The position numbers were made by a program, and so were the translations under genes. From Grammothele lineata (taxonomy: Eukaryota > Basidiomycota > Agaricomycetes > Polyporales > Polyporaceae), in assembly GCA_002150815.3 (NCBI GenBank), contig NDFF03000387.1:62001-126000 (forward strand): a stretch of 64,000 nucleotides of DNA, written 5' to 3'. How positions within the stretch are numbered: position 1 is the stretch's first letter; every line of letters begins with the position of its first letter. The notes under the pieces were generated by a model. That model searched no databases and had not been told where the DNA came from. It was given only the letters and a program-made list of their open reading frames with translations. Positions 43,297-55,418 of this stretch are shown here, piece after piece.

Positions 43297-46200
43297 CGCA
43301 CGCGAGGACTGGCTGCTGGGACGAGCGGCCGTCCGCGTCGATTTCCGATACGACGCGCCAGGGGTACGACGGGTAGCGCAAATCGTGATGTGCGTCGGGG
43401 GCACATCAGGGAAATGCCCCTTTGGTTCGGACGCAGAGGGAAAGGTGGGCCCAGGGCGTCGCTGATGGAGGAGGGGAGGTGGCTGCGCCGAGCATATCCG
43501 TCCATAAGTCTTTGCACGGCGCGACTTGAAGGAAGGGTTAATCGCGGTAAGCTTCGGAAGTCAACAGATGTCAAAGGGGCACTTACGGATCGACGTTAGA
43601 CGCCGGACACCGCCCTCGTTCATCAGAGGGGCTGGCGAGCCATCAGTGCCCTATCAAGCGCATGACGAGCAGGCACGACGGCCGAGCTGATCCATCGCCA
43701 TCAGGGAGGCCCCAGACCGCATGCGAATTAAGATGCTCAAGAAGCCCCGCGCAACGAAAGAAGGCCGTTGCGGTTCCACAAACTTCTGCGCCCGCGGTAG
43801 CGACAGCGTCGCGTCCGAAGACGGACAAACCACCTACTGCGCCCATGTGCAGCACCCGGGCCGCGCCCGGACGCTGACTGGAGATATTGTGCTGGTCATT
43901 GACAGCGGTGCTGATACCGTCCCTCGGGCCCTGAGTCCGATCAGCCTAAGCGCATTGAGGCGAGCGAAACGTCTCTTTTACTGTCTCGCATCGGGCGTAG
44001 GCTGACGGCATGCCATCTGTAACGCCAGTAGCGTCGGCGCACAAAGCAAATCCAGGAGGCGGATCAAAAGGAGGGATTCCCGGACATCATGACAGATGCA
44101 TCAGTCCACTGCAGGAATAGGCTGTAAGTACACCCCTCCGACCCCATGGAAATAAATCATCGTTCACTTACTTTCATCTGTAATGTTGTCCTTGAGTCGC
44201 AGCGCCGGATGGTGAGTTGAAGGTCTAAAGCCGGACTACGATGTGCTGCTGGAAGGACGGTTGCTCGCGCAGCATGTCGCATATACTCGCTAGTAATACC
44301 AAACATCGAGCTTGCTCGATGCATGTGAAAGAGACCACAAACTCTGACAGCGATGGGACAGGCTTCCCCAACCCAGAGCATTCTGATCAGCATTCCGGCT
44401 TCTGCCAAAGATGCGCAGTGCTCCTGAAAGATTAACCTTTCCCCGCACTCCCGCGCGCTGCGGACGTCGTTCCTAAGCCTGCGCTAGCACGAGCAGCCAC
44501 GGCACCGCGGCCTGGGGTTTACGTGGTGGCGTTTGAGTAAGGCACCGAGATGAAGCTGTCTATAGTAGCAGTGGATGACAACAACTCACCAATGCGTATG
44601 TAGCGCATACAACAGACTTCCAGCCGCAAGCCACAACGTTGCGCCGCGGGGTCCGGGAGAAGCAGCAGGCCTACAGTCCGAGAGTGCCTGGGAGCGTATG
44701 AGCAGATCCCGGAGAGCAGTCCATGAACCAGAGATCCTCCTCGGGTTTCCTGGGGGAGAGGGTGGGTTGACTGAGCTGCTATGAGTGGACGTCCAGTTGC
44801 AGCAGCGCAGGCTCAAAACCGGCGCCAGCGGGACACCAAGGCACGGCAACGCGCGTCTATACCAGATTCGGGAAGTCGGCCCGAACCACCGCATCAAAAA
44901 TTGAGACGGCAAGACCAAGTACTCGTCTCCTCATCTTGTCCTCCTCCACTCCCACATAATACACCACCGATCCATCGTCAATTCTCTGCATATGACCCAT
45001 GCAGTGAAGTACTGTGCGAAAAGCAAGATCGGATGTTACCGTGTGGACGTAGCAGGCCCCGGGTAGAACTTATGCTCTAACGTCACCCGCACTGAGCAAG
45101 CCAAAGTTAATACTTATCGCGCCGCCGGGAGACAAAGCATGAAGACCGTTAGTAACACCAACTCACTGTCACTCCCCTATTCTAGAAGTGTATGGCCAGC
45201 CGGGTTGTTTTAACGTAACCTGCAGAAGCCTTGATGACGCTGAAGTCACCGAGCTAACCTGCAAGAATGCATAGATCGCGAAGACAGCCCAAGCGACCGA
45301 CGCGCTTAGACACGACGCCGAGGACGCGCCCGAGACCGTCCGACTGCGTACCCTTGGCGTACCCGGACAGTCAGATAAATGCTTCATGTGGACTGAACGT
45401 CCGCGCCACAAATTTTGATGGTGGGCGCACGTCGCGTCGCTATGATGCGACAAGTGAGACCTACATATTCAAACTTGTATTTGCGTGCCTGTGGACCGGG
45501 AGTGAACTTCCCTAGGATCCCGCCATCTACCCATTGACTCAGCCAGCCTGCGGTATTACACGCTATATTGACGTCCTCACTATTCTCCTCCAAGTGTGCG
45601 TATAGCCAGCCACTCACGTACTCGTCGTGGGCGTCGGTCATCCTAAAGGAGAGATTTCCCGCTCGCTGACGTGCCGCGGCGGCGGAAGGTTTGGCTAGCC
45701 AGCATTGCCCGTTCATGCGTTGCTATGTATCGCGACTTCTAGTGGGTTTAACTCCCTGCGGCTTCGCACATTATTCATAACGACTTTGAAAGGCGCAGCT
45801 GGACGTACGGCATCGGAGGCCGACATCGAAATCGATATGCATATGGATGAACGACGCCCGCTTACTAGGCTGGCCTCCGACTCCGGCGCGGGCGGGATAG
45901 AGTACTAGTGGGATTGTGGCTGAGGCTCGCGACCGAGCAACGTCCTAGCCCGTTATGTCGATATTTTCACCCGGGGCCAAGACGGCCTCGGTGTCGATCG
46001 ATTCCGCGACGTCCATTCGACGCAGAGATCAAACATTGGTGTACGCAGGGGACACAGGTGACGGAACTTACTTGAGGCATCAGGCACGCCGCTACTGAAC
46101 GCAGGCGCGATCGCGCACGGAACTAGAGACTTGTCACTGCTGGCAATTGTGGAGGCGCGCGGCGCGTCAGAGACGTGCGGGAGTATCGAAAGCCGGGCGC

Positions 46201-48240
46201 GCGAGGCGCATCGATCCTCCGCGCTGCGTGGTGACCACTGTGAAGAGTGGTCAGTAGAACCCGCGCTCTGGTCCAGCGACATTGATGGAGCCGAACTTGG
46301 CACGATACTTATGCAAGGACACATAGACCGGTTCCGATGCAAGCAGGACGGCATATAGACCACTCACACACGAAACGCATCGATGGACACAACGCCGTGC
46401 CCACGGCGTCTCTAGTGGAGTGGACGAGCCTAGGCCTCGTCATGGGCCTGTACATCGAAAACGCTGCCACGCGTGAAGAGTGGACGTCGACGTGCAAGAC
46501 CCTTCGCCGCCGGACACACGCCCGCCCCGCGCGCGATGAATGGAAGCCCCCCCGCAGCCGTATGCCCCGCCTTAGTTCGGTTCAGCTGAGTCTGCGACGT
46601 GCATCGTGCTTGTATCGTGCGGCCGGTCCAGGCTTCTCTGAACTTTCGCCCGAGAACGCGAGCGCGCTGGCGAGGCAATCAGCATCGAGCCCAGCTCGCG
46701 ATCGTCCGAATGCGCACCTCATTGTCATTGGCTCTGCGCCCACCGCCTCGCGGGAGACCTGCGGTCGAGGCCCGCGGACCACACATCCACCGGCGTACCC
46801 GTTCATGCATTGCTTTCCGTCCTCGCACGCGCCTCCGCGCCTTCGCGCCCGCTCGCCCCGAGCAATGGCGCAGCGAATGCTGATCCACGAGGCCGCGCCC
46901 AGCCCGGCGGCCTCCCATGGGTCGAAAATATTCGACAGCGGCGCGCGCTTTGTCCCCCTGAGCGCGCCTCCTCCAAGGCTGGTGTTCTGTGAAGATGCAT
47001 TTTGGCATAGGCGCAGCAGCGAGCTGGCAGACCGTAGCCCCGAGGGTCGCGGAACGCGAGCCGCCGCCGCCGCCGGCGACTCCTCGTGCCCACTACGGCT
47101 GCCAGATCTTGCGTGTGGCGGGGCGCTAGCGCGCGACACGGCGCATCCCCGTGCGCCTGCTCCGGAGTGCTACCACGCTGAGATATCGAACACGGTCAAC
47201 ACTTCACGTACGCGGCGATAGAAGCCAGCCGCGGAAAGTAACTCACTTTACGCTTAGAGCTAGAACCCCACTTCGATTCCGACACACCTCCATCGATCCC
47301 TCCTCTGGCCTCATTGCCCGCGATCAAGCCACACGCGCGCGTGCGCGGGCTTGCCGGCGGTTTGCAGCTTCGCAAGGGTCCCGCGTGCACGACCATATAC
47401 GTACTGTGCAACCACGTTCATTACCGCAAACAGGTGAAGGGGTTTCATTGCTTTCGTAGACGTAGACGTAGATAAGTAGGGGACGGGCCGCCGTCGTGGA
47501 CAGCGCACTGGCGGGGACGCAGATAGTGCGCGGCGGTCATCTCGACACAGATCGTGCAGTCCTACTTGCTACCAGAGGACCGAAGAGGATGCGAGCGTTC
47601 GAACGGTCGGCCGAGCGGGCGCGACGCGGCGTGCGCGGTGAGGTTCATAAGCAGCGCACTCAGCCTGCTTGCATCTCCATCTGTGAACGAGAGGCCATCA
47701 GCAGTGAGAAAGCAGGAGATACGCCGTGTGGCAAACCTGCCTCGTCTACCTCCTCTGCACGTCCAACTGTCCAACGTAGTACTTACACATGCTCGCTTAC
47801 GAGCCACGCGTGATCAGCGTTGAGCGTTGAGCGTTCAACTTCGCGCGGAGGCGCATCTTCATCAGGCTTCGCACCGGAGCTCGTCGTTACCCGGAGGGAA
47901 CGTGTACCGGTCGAAGCTCCAGGTTGAACTTGAGGCTTTGACGTCCTACCGCGACCGGTCAGTACTAATTGTCAAGACCATCGCTCGCAGAGCACCTCGT
48001 GGCCTACGCGTAGTCTGCAAAACCAACAGGTAGTGAGCACTTCCGGACGTCCGAAGGGTCCGGGGGCGGAATGGGGTTGAATGCATTGACGGGATATGGG
48101 TGCGCGGGGACGAGCGCGAATGCTACGCGAGAACGTGGGCCGCCCGCGAACGGCCGAAGAAAGGGACACGCCGCCCGCCCTGCGTCCCTGCACCTGAGAA
48201 CCTGAGTAAGTACCACCCAGGGTCCCGTGCGCCCCTTCCT

Positions 48241-48257
48241 CTGTAAGTTACTTACAG
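48241..48257. repeat. 17-bp palindrome CTGTAAGTTACTTACAG
   Basis: Perfect inverted repeat of eight bases around a central T, containing a GTAAGT on each strand. Confidence 0.85.
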
Positions 48258-51200
48258 CACATACGGCATTCATCGTTCGTCGCCGCCGCCGCCTGGAGAT
48301 GAAACAAACACCCTAGCCACGGCCGCAGGCCGCCATCCTCCTCCCAGGCTCTCCCCGCCTCCGCGCGAAGGGGCGCCGGCCGTCTATAATCCGGATATTG
48401 ATCGTTGATCCTCGTGGCCCGTGGCGTGTCGTACGACCCCCTCTTCCTGTCAAGCGTCATGTAAGTACTTCTTGATACGTCACAGACATTAGCACTGACA
48501 CTGGTACTTACGGGAGGTTACGAGATACGGTACGTCCGGGGGCGGTGCGTCTTAACTGGCGGGCGGTTCGCACGGGGGAACGTGGATGAGAGGATCCGGC
48601 CATAATTGATCCTTGATCCTTTGAAGGTGCTCCGGGGGCGAGGGGCGGGCTGTCCGGCCACGGGGACCGCGAGCCGCGAGCCTGGAAGCGCGGAGGGCGG
48701 GAGTGGAGGCGCGAAGCAAGGCGGGGATCTCAGAAGTCAGAACACGAGCGGACACGGCGTGATTGAGGATCCGAGAAGGACGGGGAGGAGGCCTGCCTAT
48801 TACCTAGTCAATGAATGTTAGGCGACGGCGACTCGAGAGGCAGGCACTCACCTATCCCCGCGCCCGCCGTCGAATATCCACGCCGAACTAAAGTCAAGAT
48901 TCGGGATCCTTGGCATACCAGCCCAACCTGGGCGGGATCCCACCCACCACGAGCGTGGCAGAGTGCACCCGCGAGGCTCGCGGGATAATCTAGCACTGTG
49001 CAGTGCACAGTGTGCGCTGTGTGTCCCGCCGTCCGCCTGTCCCCGTCAGTGCCAGCATGAGCGTGATCCGAACAAGCTCGGGACGTCCGGTGCGAAGTTC
49101 GAGCGCGCAGCCGCACGAGCGTCGCACACCGTGCCTCGAGGCGTTGTGGGTCCCGCGACGCGCGTGACGCGTCGACGTCGTGTCGCGGGGTGCAATTGCG
49201 TGGATGGTGGGATTCTGGGATCGTTGAAGCTGGTGTTGGTGTTGGTGGGCTTGGGCTTTGATAGGCTCTGTCGTTGTGGATGGGACGGAAATCGATGTCG
49301 GGACGTGGGTTTGAGGACATCGTAAGGGAAGCTCGGATTGCACCAGACGCGCTTCACTTCAAGAGAGCCACACTCAAACTTCAAAGAAACCCTCAGTCTG
49401 GCCGTAGAAGACTTATAATCACAAACACGTACCAATTCAAGACGGAAATGCCACATTCGAGGTATGAGGAGCAGCGTGCAGCAAGCGGTTGCACGCCAGA
49501 CATGCCAAACGCATGGAGTGCTGAGTCGATGTTGATTCGGCGGCCCATCTCAATGTATGGTCCTCCGGCCATACGTACTGGGCCTTCCGGATCATACATA
49601 CCCATGTACGCGCACGCAACGTCTGCATGGGGATGGAAAAAACGTGTTGTTTGCCTTGCGCCTCGCGGTCGCCGCTGCAGCGTTTTGGCCGTGATGCTCT
49701 GTACTTTGCATGATGCTGCGCCGACCGGCGGCGACATTGATGGCCGCCAATTAGTGACCGCGCCCGCCTGTCCGACACGTTGCCCAGTGTGAGTTGCGTA
49801 GGATCCTCGTGGTCGCCGTCGTAGAGAGGATCAGAGACAGAGCGAAACGAGATGCCAATCCAGACAGAAGGAGTCAAGACAGAAGACGCATGGCGGAGGC
49901 ACGACGAGAACGGACAGCACCCGACGCGGACGCGCCGCGCCCAAGACGCCCACGACGCGATCACGCGGCCCGCGGGTTGAACCTTTCGACGTGTCCCGCC
50001 GCCTTCATCATCACGCGCGCGTGACACAACGCGTCTGCACCGTTGCCCTCGACGACCGATCCGCCTGCCCAACGTCGCGTACGGCGCGCACCGGATCGCC
50101 ACGCCGTGATCGAGTCGCTGCCAGGCAGAGTGAAACCGCCGGCATTTATCAATGTCGTCACCTGTTGTCGGGCCGCTCCTCCGAGTCTGAGCTCGGAGTG
50201 TCTCCCGAGATCACTTGCCGTTGGTATGACCTGTTTTGGAGGCGGCCACACGACTCATATTGAGATCCGCGCTGATTCGCACCCGAGGACTCGGCCGTTT
50301 CTAGCATTGGCACGTCACAAGCTTCTATTGACTCGTCGGATCGGCGGGGCTACTTACGTTCAAATGCGAACCTGGGCAGTCGATAGGCACCGATAGTCTC
50401 CAGGGACTTACTCCCCAATTCCAACTACATAACCGAGGCTCCCAAAATTCGTCAACGATGACTTCAGCTGAAACAGAACCTATCTAGATCCTCTATCTAT
50501 CTCCACTCGATTAATGTCCCCATAGCCAACGCGTCTGCAGGAAACTCGGAACAGGTGCCGGCCGGCGACTCGACGACAACCCGACGCCAACCGGGTCGTC
50601 TCCTCCGACCTCGCTTGCCGTGCTCGTGTTCATGTTCGCGTTCGGAACACAGCCCCCCGCTCCCTTCAGCCACCCGGCGGGGCGCCATCCCCCATATAGT
50701 CAAACCCCGCCTCCGAACCCGACGCCGACGCCGACGCGCTCGGTTATCGTGACAGTGCGAGACAGCGCCGAGTGTGCGCGGGTGGGCGCATTGCACCCGC
50801 AGGCGCCAGCTGCAGGGAACTCGGAGGAAGGGCCAGGGGCGGGAGAGGGCGGGTCATCAGCCGCGCAATGAAGGATGGCTCGATGTTGGCTTGGGGGGCT
50901 CCGATCCGCCAGGAAGAAACTTTGGTAGAGTACCGCCACTAAGGCCTTTGTACTTGCTACTACAAGTCCTTCGGTGAGAATGAGAAGACATGCGATTGAT
51001 CATGATCGTGGTTATGCCGCTACTCAGTACGTAGTCTCAACAAAAGTGCAATGATGGCGTACCCCGCGCGGTTACCCGCCTTTTGTCCACGACGCGCGCA
51101 AAGACAAAAAGCATTGTCTGTACAAGACTCCCATACCCAACGCCCACAACCGGTTGATGGTGGCGCGCGCGGGCCATCGAGTGTGTACGTTCGTGATGAT

Positions 51201-52713
51201 ACGCGACAACGAACCCCGCGTCCTCCGAGTTCTCGAGTTCTCGAAGCCCAAGGCTTTTTGTCCTCTCAAGCTTGCTCGCCGCCGAGCTCGTCTAAATCCT
51301 CCGTCGCGCCGTGGCCCCGCTGAATTCCACGCTCGAAGGTCTATAGCTGCAGCTATGTACGTATCGAATACGTACGTACCCCGCCTGACGGACCCCGCGG
51401 CGCCAGCCTGGCATCAAAGTCAAGCTCAAGCTCCAGTCCCAGCCCCAGCTTCCCCGCGAGAGGACGGGAACGTCGGCGAGAGCGCGCGAGAAGTTCGCGA
51501 GAACAAAGACGGACAAAAGCGCGTAAGCACGTTCGCCGTTGATGATCGTGAGAGACAAGAAAGCAGCCGACGTTCTTCCGCATTTGGGTTCGCGGGGCGC
51601 GCTTGCCGGTGGCTGTACTGCGGAGGGCGCGTTTCCTCCGCGCGCCGCGGCGGCGAGTGGGCGGGCGGGGGTCGTGAAAGGGGCACAACGGGCTTTTCTT
51701 CACGTTTCGCGCGAGCCCGGAACTCGGCGCGCTTCAACGGGGATTAAGGATATCAATGAGAACGCGAGAGGTGGTTTGATGACGGCGAGACGGCTGCGAG
51801 GACGACGAGGCCAAACGGCGATTGTGCGCGCGCACTCGATCCACACATACATACTCGTCACGCCCGGTAACTGGCAACCACCACCACCAACGACCGCGGT
51901 CACCTGCGCAAAGGTCGAACCACATACGAGTACACTGTGGATGTGTACACATAACGAACTTTGTACGAACTGCGCGTGTGTCCCTAGGCTTGGAGCTTCG
52001 CGGGTCTGCGCATGACACACCCGCGATGCTCCTACATAATCAAACCCTGGGGAGTTCGTCGCCGAGGAGCCCACCGCACTTACTAGCATTTGTGGCGCGG
52101 CGACGATCAGCAGGGAATGGAACGCACATACATGCGCGCGCCGTTCGTGCCGATTGTACCATCCCACTCCCGCTTGCCCGCTCGGAAACGAACACTACGA
52201 ACGAGTACGAGAACCCGAACCCGAACGCGGCAACCGTCAGCCCCGCTCGAGCGGGCGGGAAGGCGACGGAGGCGCGAGTGCGGCCCCGGCCCCGGCCCCT
52301 TCCCCGGCGGCGCGAGCGCGGGGCTTCGATTCTTTTCGATTTCTTTCTTTTCCTTTTCTGCTTTTACTTCGCTCCGATTCTGCTCGTGCGCAGTGAGTAG
52401 GAAGAAGTCAGTTTACTTTACTGAGCGCGGGAGGACAGGAGGGAGGACAGTATCCGTCCCGGACAGACTGACAGACCGACCGAGCGTATCCAGTGGCGTC
52501 GAAGCCGCCTGTGAGCGTTCGCGTTCGCGTTCCCCGACTGCGTTCCCCGACATTACTTGCATTCGAACGTCGGAATGTTTGAACCTTCAACGCCCGCCGT
52601 CACCCCATCGCGCCGTGCGCTCCCGGGCGGGATCGCCGCGCGCCTCAGCGCTCGGGCGGGGTGCTTACGACGCGCGCGAGACACTATGGACACTAGCTCG
52701 ACCACTACGATTG

Positions 52714-52741
52714 TTGAATGTTGAATGTTGAATGTTGAATG
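52714..52741 (+). repeat. TTGAATG tandem repeat, four perfect copies
   Basis: Four head-to-tail copies of the 7-mer TTGAATG cover 52714-52741. Related GTTGAGC copies lie near 47818-47832. Confidence 0.9.
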
Positions 52742-53317
52742 GCCAGTGGTGAACGTTGCGCGCTGAGCGCCACGGCGACCTGTGTGTCCATCATTCAGAT
52801 TTAAAGCGCTAGGCGTAGGGCCGGAGGCTCACGCGAGCCGTGCGCGCCATTCAGCTCCTGTGTTTTCGGGGCTGACAAAGTCGCGCGAGGGCGTCGAGGA
52901 TCGGCGTACGTCGCGCCGGACGCGCGACTGGCTGTTTACAGGGGGCGGCTCGCGACGGGGCTAAGCTGGGGGGTTCTGGGCTCTGGGGGGGATTTTGACG
53001 GCTGGCGCGTTCCTCGGCGGTGTGGCGCAGACGCCGTCGAGACGACATGCTCGATTTTCCTTCTCCTGCGGTCGAGATCATTGCGACACAGCGATATTGC
53101 GGGCCCGCGGCCGAGCAACTAACAGGGGAGTGATCTGGAGCTCGCAATGCTGCGGCGTACGTGCGTGTATGTCGAGATGACTCCCCGAGCAGGACAAAAA
53201 CAATAAGCTTGGCTGTGAATATGGAAGGATAGATGGTCCGCGACGTACGGGGGCGATTGCAGATTGCAGAGGGCTGATAGCGCGTATGTGCGTACACGTT
53301 CGGGGGCGCGGGGCCGG

Positions 53318-53341
53318 TGGGGCGGGGCGGGGCGGGGCAGC
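53318..53341 (+). repeat. GGGGC short tandem repeat
   Basis: Three consecutive GGGGC units preceded by GGTGG form a G-rich tract that could fold into a G-quadruplex on the + strand. Confidence 0.6.
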
Positions 53342-54052
53342 GCGAGGCCTGAGCTGGCCGCGGTCACGAGCCTCGGGGATGCGGTTGGCGACGGGGCGCT
53401 GCAGTCGGGAGGCACTGAGGTGGGGGGTTGAGGTCATCGCGCGCGAAGAGGGTGTGGAGCGTGTGCGGACGGTGCCTGCCCGCGCGCGTTACCGTGGCCG
53501 CGAGGGCGACAAGAAGCAGGGACGCTCGCTGTTCTCTCTCGCGCGCGCGAGGATTCGAGGACTCGAGGGGGTTTCTCGGGCGAGCGCTGGGAGGAACTTG
53601 GATCTGAACTCGGCGGGAAGTGGAGAGGCGCTGCGGCCGGAAATGGGTAGATGGCGGTGATTGTGGCACCGGAGGGCCGTGGCAGCTCCAAGGCCAGGGC
53701 GCGGGACGCGCGGGGGCGGGGCCTGGGAAGCGTCCGTGCGAGCACGCAGCGAGCGAGAAGGATGCGGATGGGTGGCAGGTTCTGCTGGAAGGTCGCTCGG
53801 AGGGGCGCGAGACGGACGTGTGCGTCGTGGGCAGAGGAGCGCGCGGCGGGACGGGGATCGACTCACGACGGCGAGAGAGCCGTGGTCGAACGCGGATGTG
53901 AAGGGTGACGGGGTGTGAAGTGCGCCGAGGGCGGCTGGGCGTCCGCCGGGGGCCAGATCCGGATCTAAGTGCTGCTGCTAAGCGGCCACGTGGGACAGGG
54001 TCATCCGAAAAACGAGACAAACGGCACAAGCCAAAGCGCGTGTCCTCGCTGG

Positions 54053-54058
54053 ATATAA
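54053..54058 (+). promoter_or_regulatory. Probable TATA element of the gene at 54183
   Basis: ATATAA lies 130 bp before the ATG at 54183, followed by a C/T-rich stretch as in many basidiomycete promoters. Confidence 0.5.
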
Positions 54059-54182
54059 CCGTCCCTCCTCCCGCCGGGCCTCGAGCCCACCACGCCCCCC
54101 GTCCCCGACGCCACTCTCCTCGTCGGCGGCCCTACCAAGCCTCTGCTCTTCTCATCTCCTGCTGCGCCTCGTAGTCTCGCTC

Positions 54183-55418
54183 ATGTTCGCGCAGTACTCT
54201 CCCCTCTTCACATCTGGACTGCTCTCGGAGAGCAACACGCCTTCCTCGTCGAGGCGCCCTTCTCTCGAAGTCGAAGTCGAGCCCCGCCGTCGCGGCAGCC
54301 TCCCGGTCGACGTCAACCACGACAGCTTCTACGAGGCCTTCACCTCAGAGGACGACGCGATCCTCTTCACCCTCGCGCCTCGCCGCCGCCGCTCCGACGT
54401 CGAGAACTCGTTCCTCTCCCTCGATCTCGCCGATGCCCGTACGATGCGCTCCATGAGCCTCAGGCGGAAAGACACGGTCACGTCTCGCTCCACGACCCAC
54501 TTTGGACGCTCCGTGCCCGCGTCGCCTGATGCTGACCCCATCTCGTGCGTGTCTGACTGTTCCCCGCCGTCGCCCGCCCCCGCTAATCTCCGCTGCAGGC
54601 CCCCGATGACGTTCGCCGCCTTCGCCGAGCTTGGCTCAGCTTCTCTTCCCCGCAAAAGCCTCGTCCGCCACTCGTCCCGCGAGGGCCTTCCCGGCGCGAA
54701 GCCCGCGCCCGCCTTCGACCTCCCACAGCTACCCGCGAGGCGGCGCCCGGCCGAGCTCGCTCTCAAGCTCTCTACCTCCCCCACTCTCCACCGCTCCACT
54801 CATTCCGACCCCCTCGTCGTCTCACCCATATCTCCGCTCCTCGACCCCATCGAACGCTCCTACTTCGCAATGTCGCCACCTATGTCACCCAGCGTGGCTT
54901 CGTCGTCATTCGCGGCCCTCAACATCGAGGACGCACCGCGGTCAGCACCACCCGAGATGCCGCTCCGCGCGCGCCCGTCGATGCGCTCCATGGCCTCGTT
55001 CAGGACGCGTCAGGTCAACCGGTCTGCAGCACTCGCTGCGTTGGAAGGGCGGGTGGACGGTCGGGTTCCGCGGAAGCAGCGTCGCCGCTCTCGGCCGAAG
55101 AACTTCATGAGCATGAGCGACGACGAAGACGAGCTCGACGACGTCTCCATCCCCTCATTCGCCCAGCTCTCCTCGCTACCCGAGGTCGGTGCGCCCATAC
55201 AGTCTTCCCTGCTCGACGTGCTCCACGAAGAAGAGGACATGGTCATCCCGACGCCCTCGCTCAGCTCGAGCAAGCGCTCCACCCCGAGCTCGAAGAAGAG
55301 CAGTTCGAGCCGCCGCGGGACCTTCGAGAGCCTCCTCTCCCCGCTCACGAACTTCATCGACTTCCGTGACGACGACGGCGCGACGCGCAGCTGGCGCAGC
55401 TTCGTCGAGATTTCGTGA
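54183..55418 (+). CDS. Ser/Arg/Pro-rich protein of unknown function
   Basis: The frame is open for 411 codons, but 54545-54598 has GTGCGT and CGCTGCAG ends plus a GCTAATC branch point. I therefore predict exons 54183-54544 and 54599-55418 and 393 residues. No domain is recognised. The chain is disordered, with many Ser-Pro sites and short conserved-looking blocks: the start MFAQYSPLFTSGLLSESNTP, DSFYEAFTSEDDAILFTL, RPPMTFAAFAELG-like after splicing, RPKNFMSMSDDEDELDDVSI, and the end FESLLSPLTNFIDFRDDD followed by WRSFVEIS. Arg-rich stretches (PRRRRSD, RKQRRRSRPK) could be nuclear localisation signals. Many Ser/Thr-Pro sites suggest regulation by phosphorylation. It is isolated, with a long 5' flank and a long 3' flank. 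Confidence 0.72.
   Translation: MFAQYSPLFTSGLLSESNTPSSSRRPSLEVEVEPRRRGSLPVDVNHDSFYEAFTSEDDAILFTLAPRRRRSDVENSFLSLDLADARTMRSMSLRRKDTVTSRSTTHFGRSVPASPDADPISCVSDCSPPSPAPANLRCRPPMTFAAFAELGSASLPRKSLVRHSSREGLPGAKPAPAFDLPQLPARRRPAELALKLSTSPTLHRSTHSDPLVVSPISPLLDPIERSYFAMSPPMSPSVASSSFAALNIEDAPRSAPPEMPLRARPSMRSMASFRTRQVNRSAALAALEGRVDGRVPRKQRRRSRPKNFMSMSDDEDELDDVSIPSFAQLSSLPEVGAPIQSSLLDVLHEEEDMVIPTPSLSSSKRSTPSSKKSSSSRRGTFESLLSPLTNFIDFRDDDGATRSWRSFVEIS

Larger units (their letters stand above)
43209..54182. other. 11-kb block without a supported gene
   Basis: From the carboxylesterase start to the ATG at 54183 I find no family-recognisable protein, no set of exons that join in frame and no RNA gene. Open frames exist (for example 46337-47221 +, 48808-49320 -, 52090-52731 +), but they are Arg/Ser/Pro/Ala-biased translations of GC-rich DNA and overlap frames of similar length on the other strand. 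The block carries unusual small-scale structure: clustered GTAAGT hexamers on both strands, a 17-bp palindrome at 48241-48257, TTGAATG and GTTGAGC tandem repeats and a GGGGC run. It could hold long promoters, non-coding transcripts, or the decayed remains of a mobile element. Confidence 0.5.

Noticed and set aside
45384..45716. Minus-strand frame with a somewhat protein-like sequence (GWLYAHLEENSEDVNIAC)
   Set aside because: Intriguing, but it is isolated, with no family match by eye and no exon partner; not enough to call a gene.
46337..47221. 294-codon + strand frame in the gene-free block
   Set aside because: Composition is Arg/Ser/Pro/Ala as expected from random GC-rich DNA, comparable frames exist on the other strand, and no motif or joinable exon is visible.
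48808..50102. Several 100-220-codon frames on both strands
   Set aside because: They overlap each other, lack recognisable segments and begin or end without splice signals that keep frame.
52090..54029. Overlapping frames of 200 or more codons on both strands
   Set aside because: Arg/Pro/Ser-rich translations of GC-rich sequence, with equally long frames opposite.
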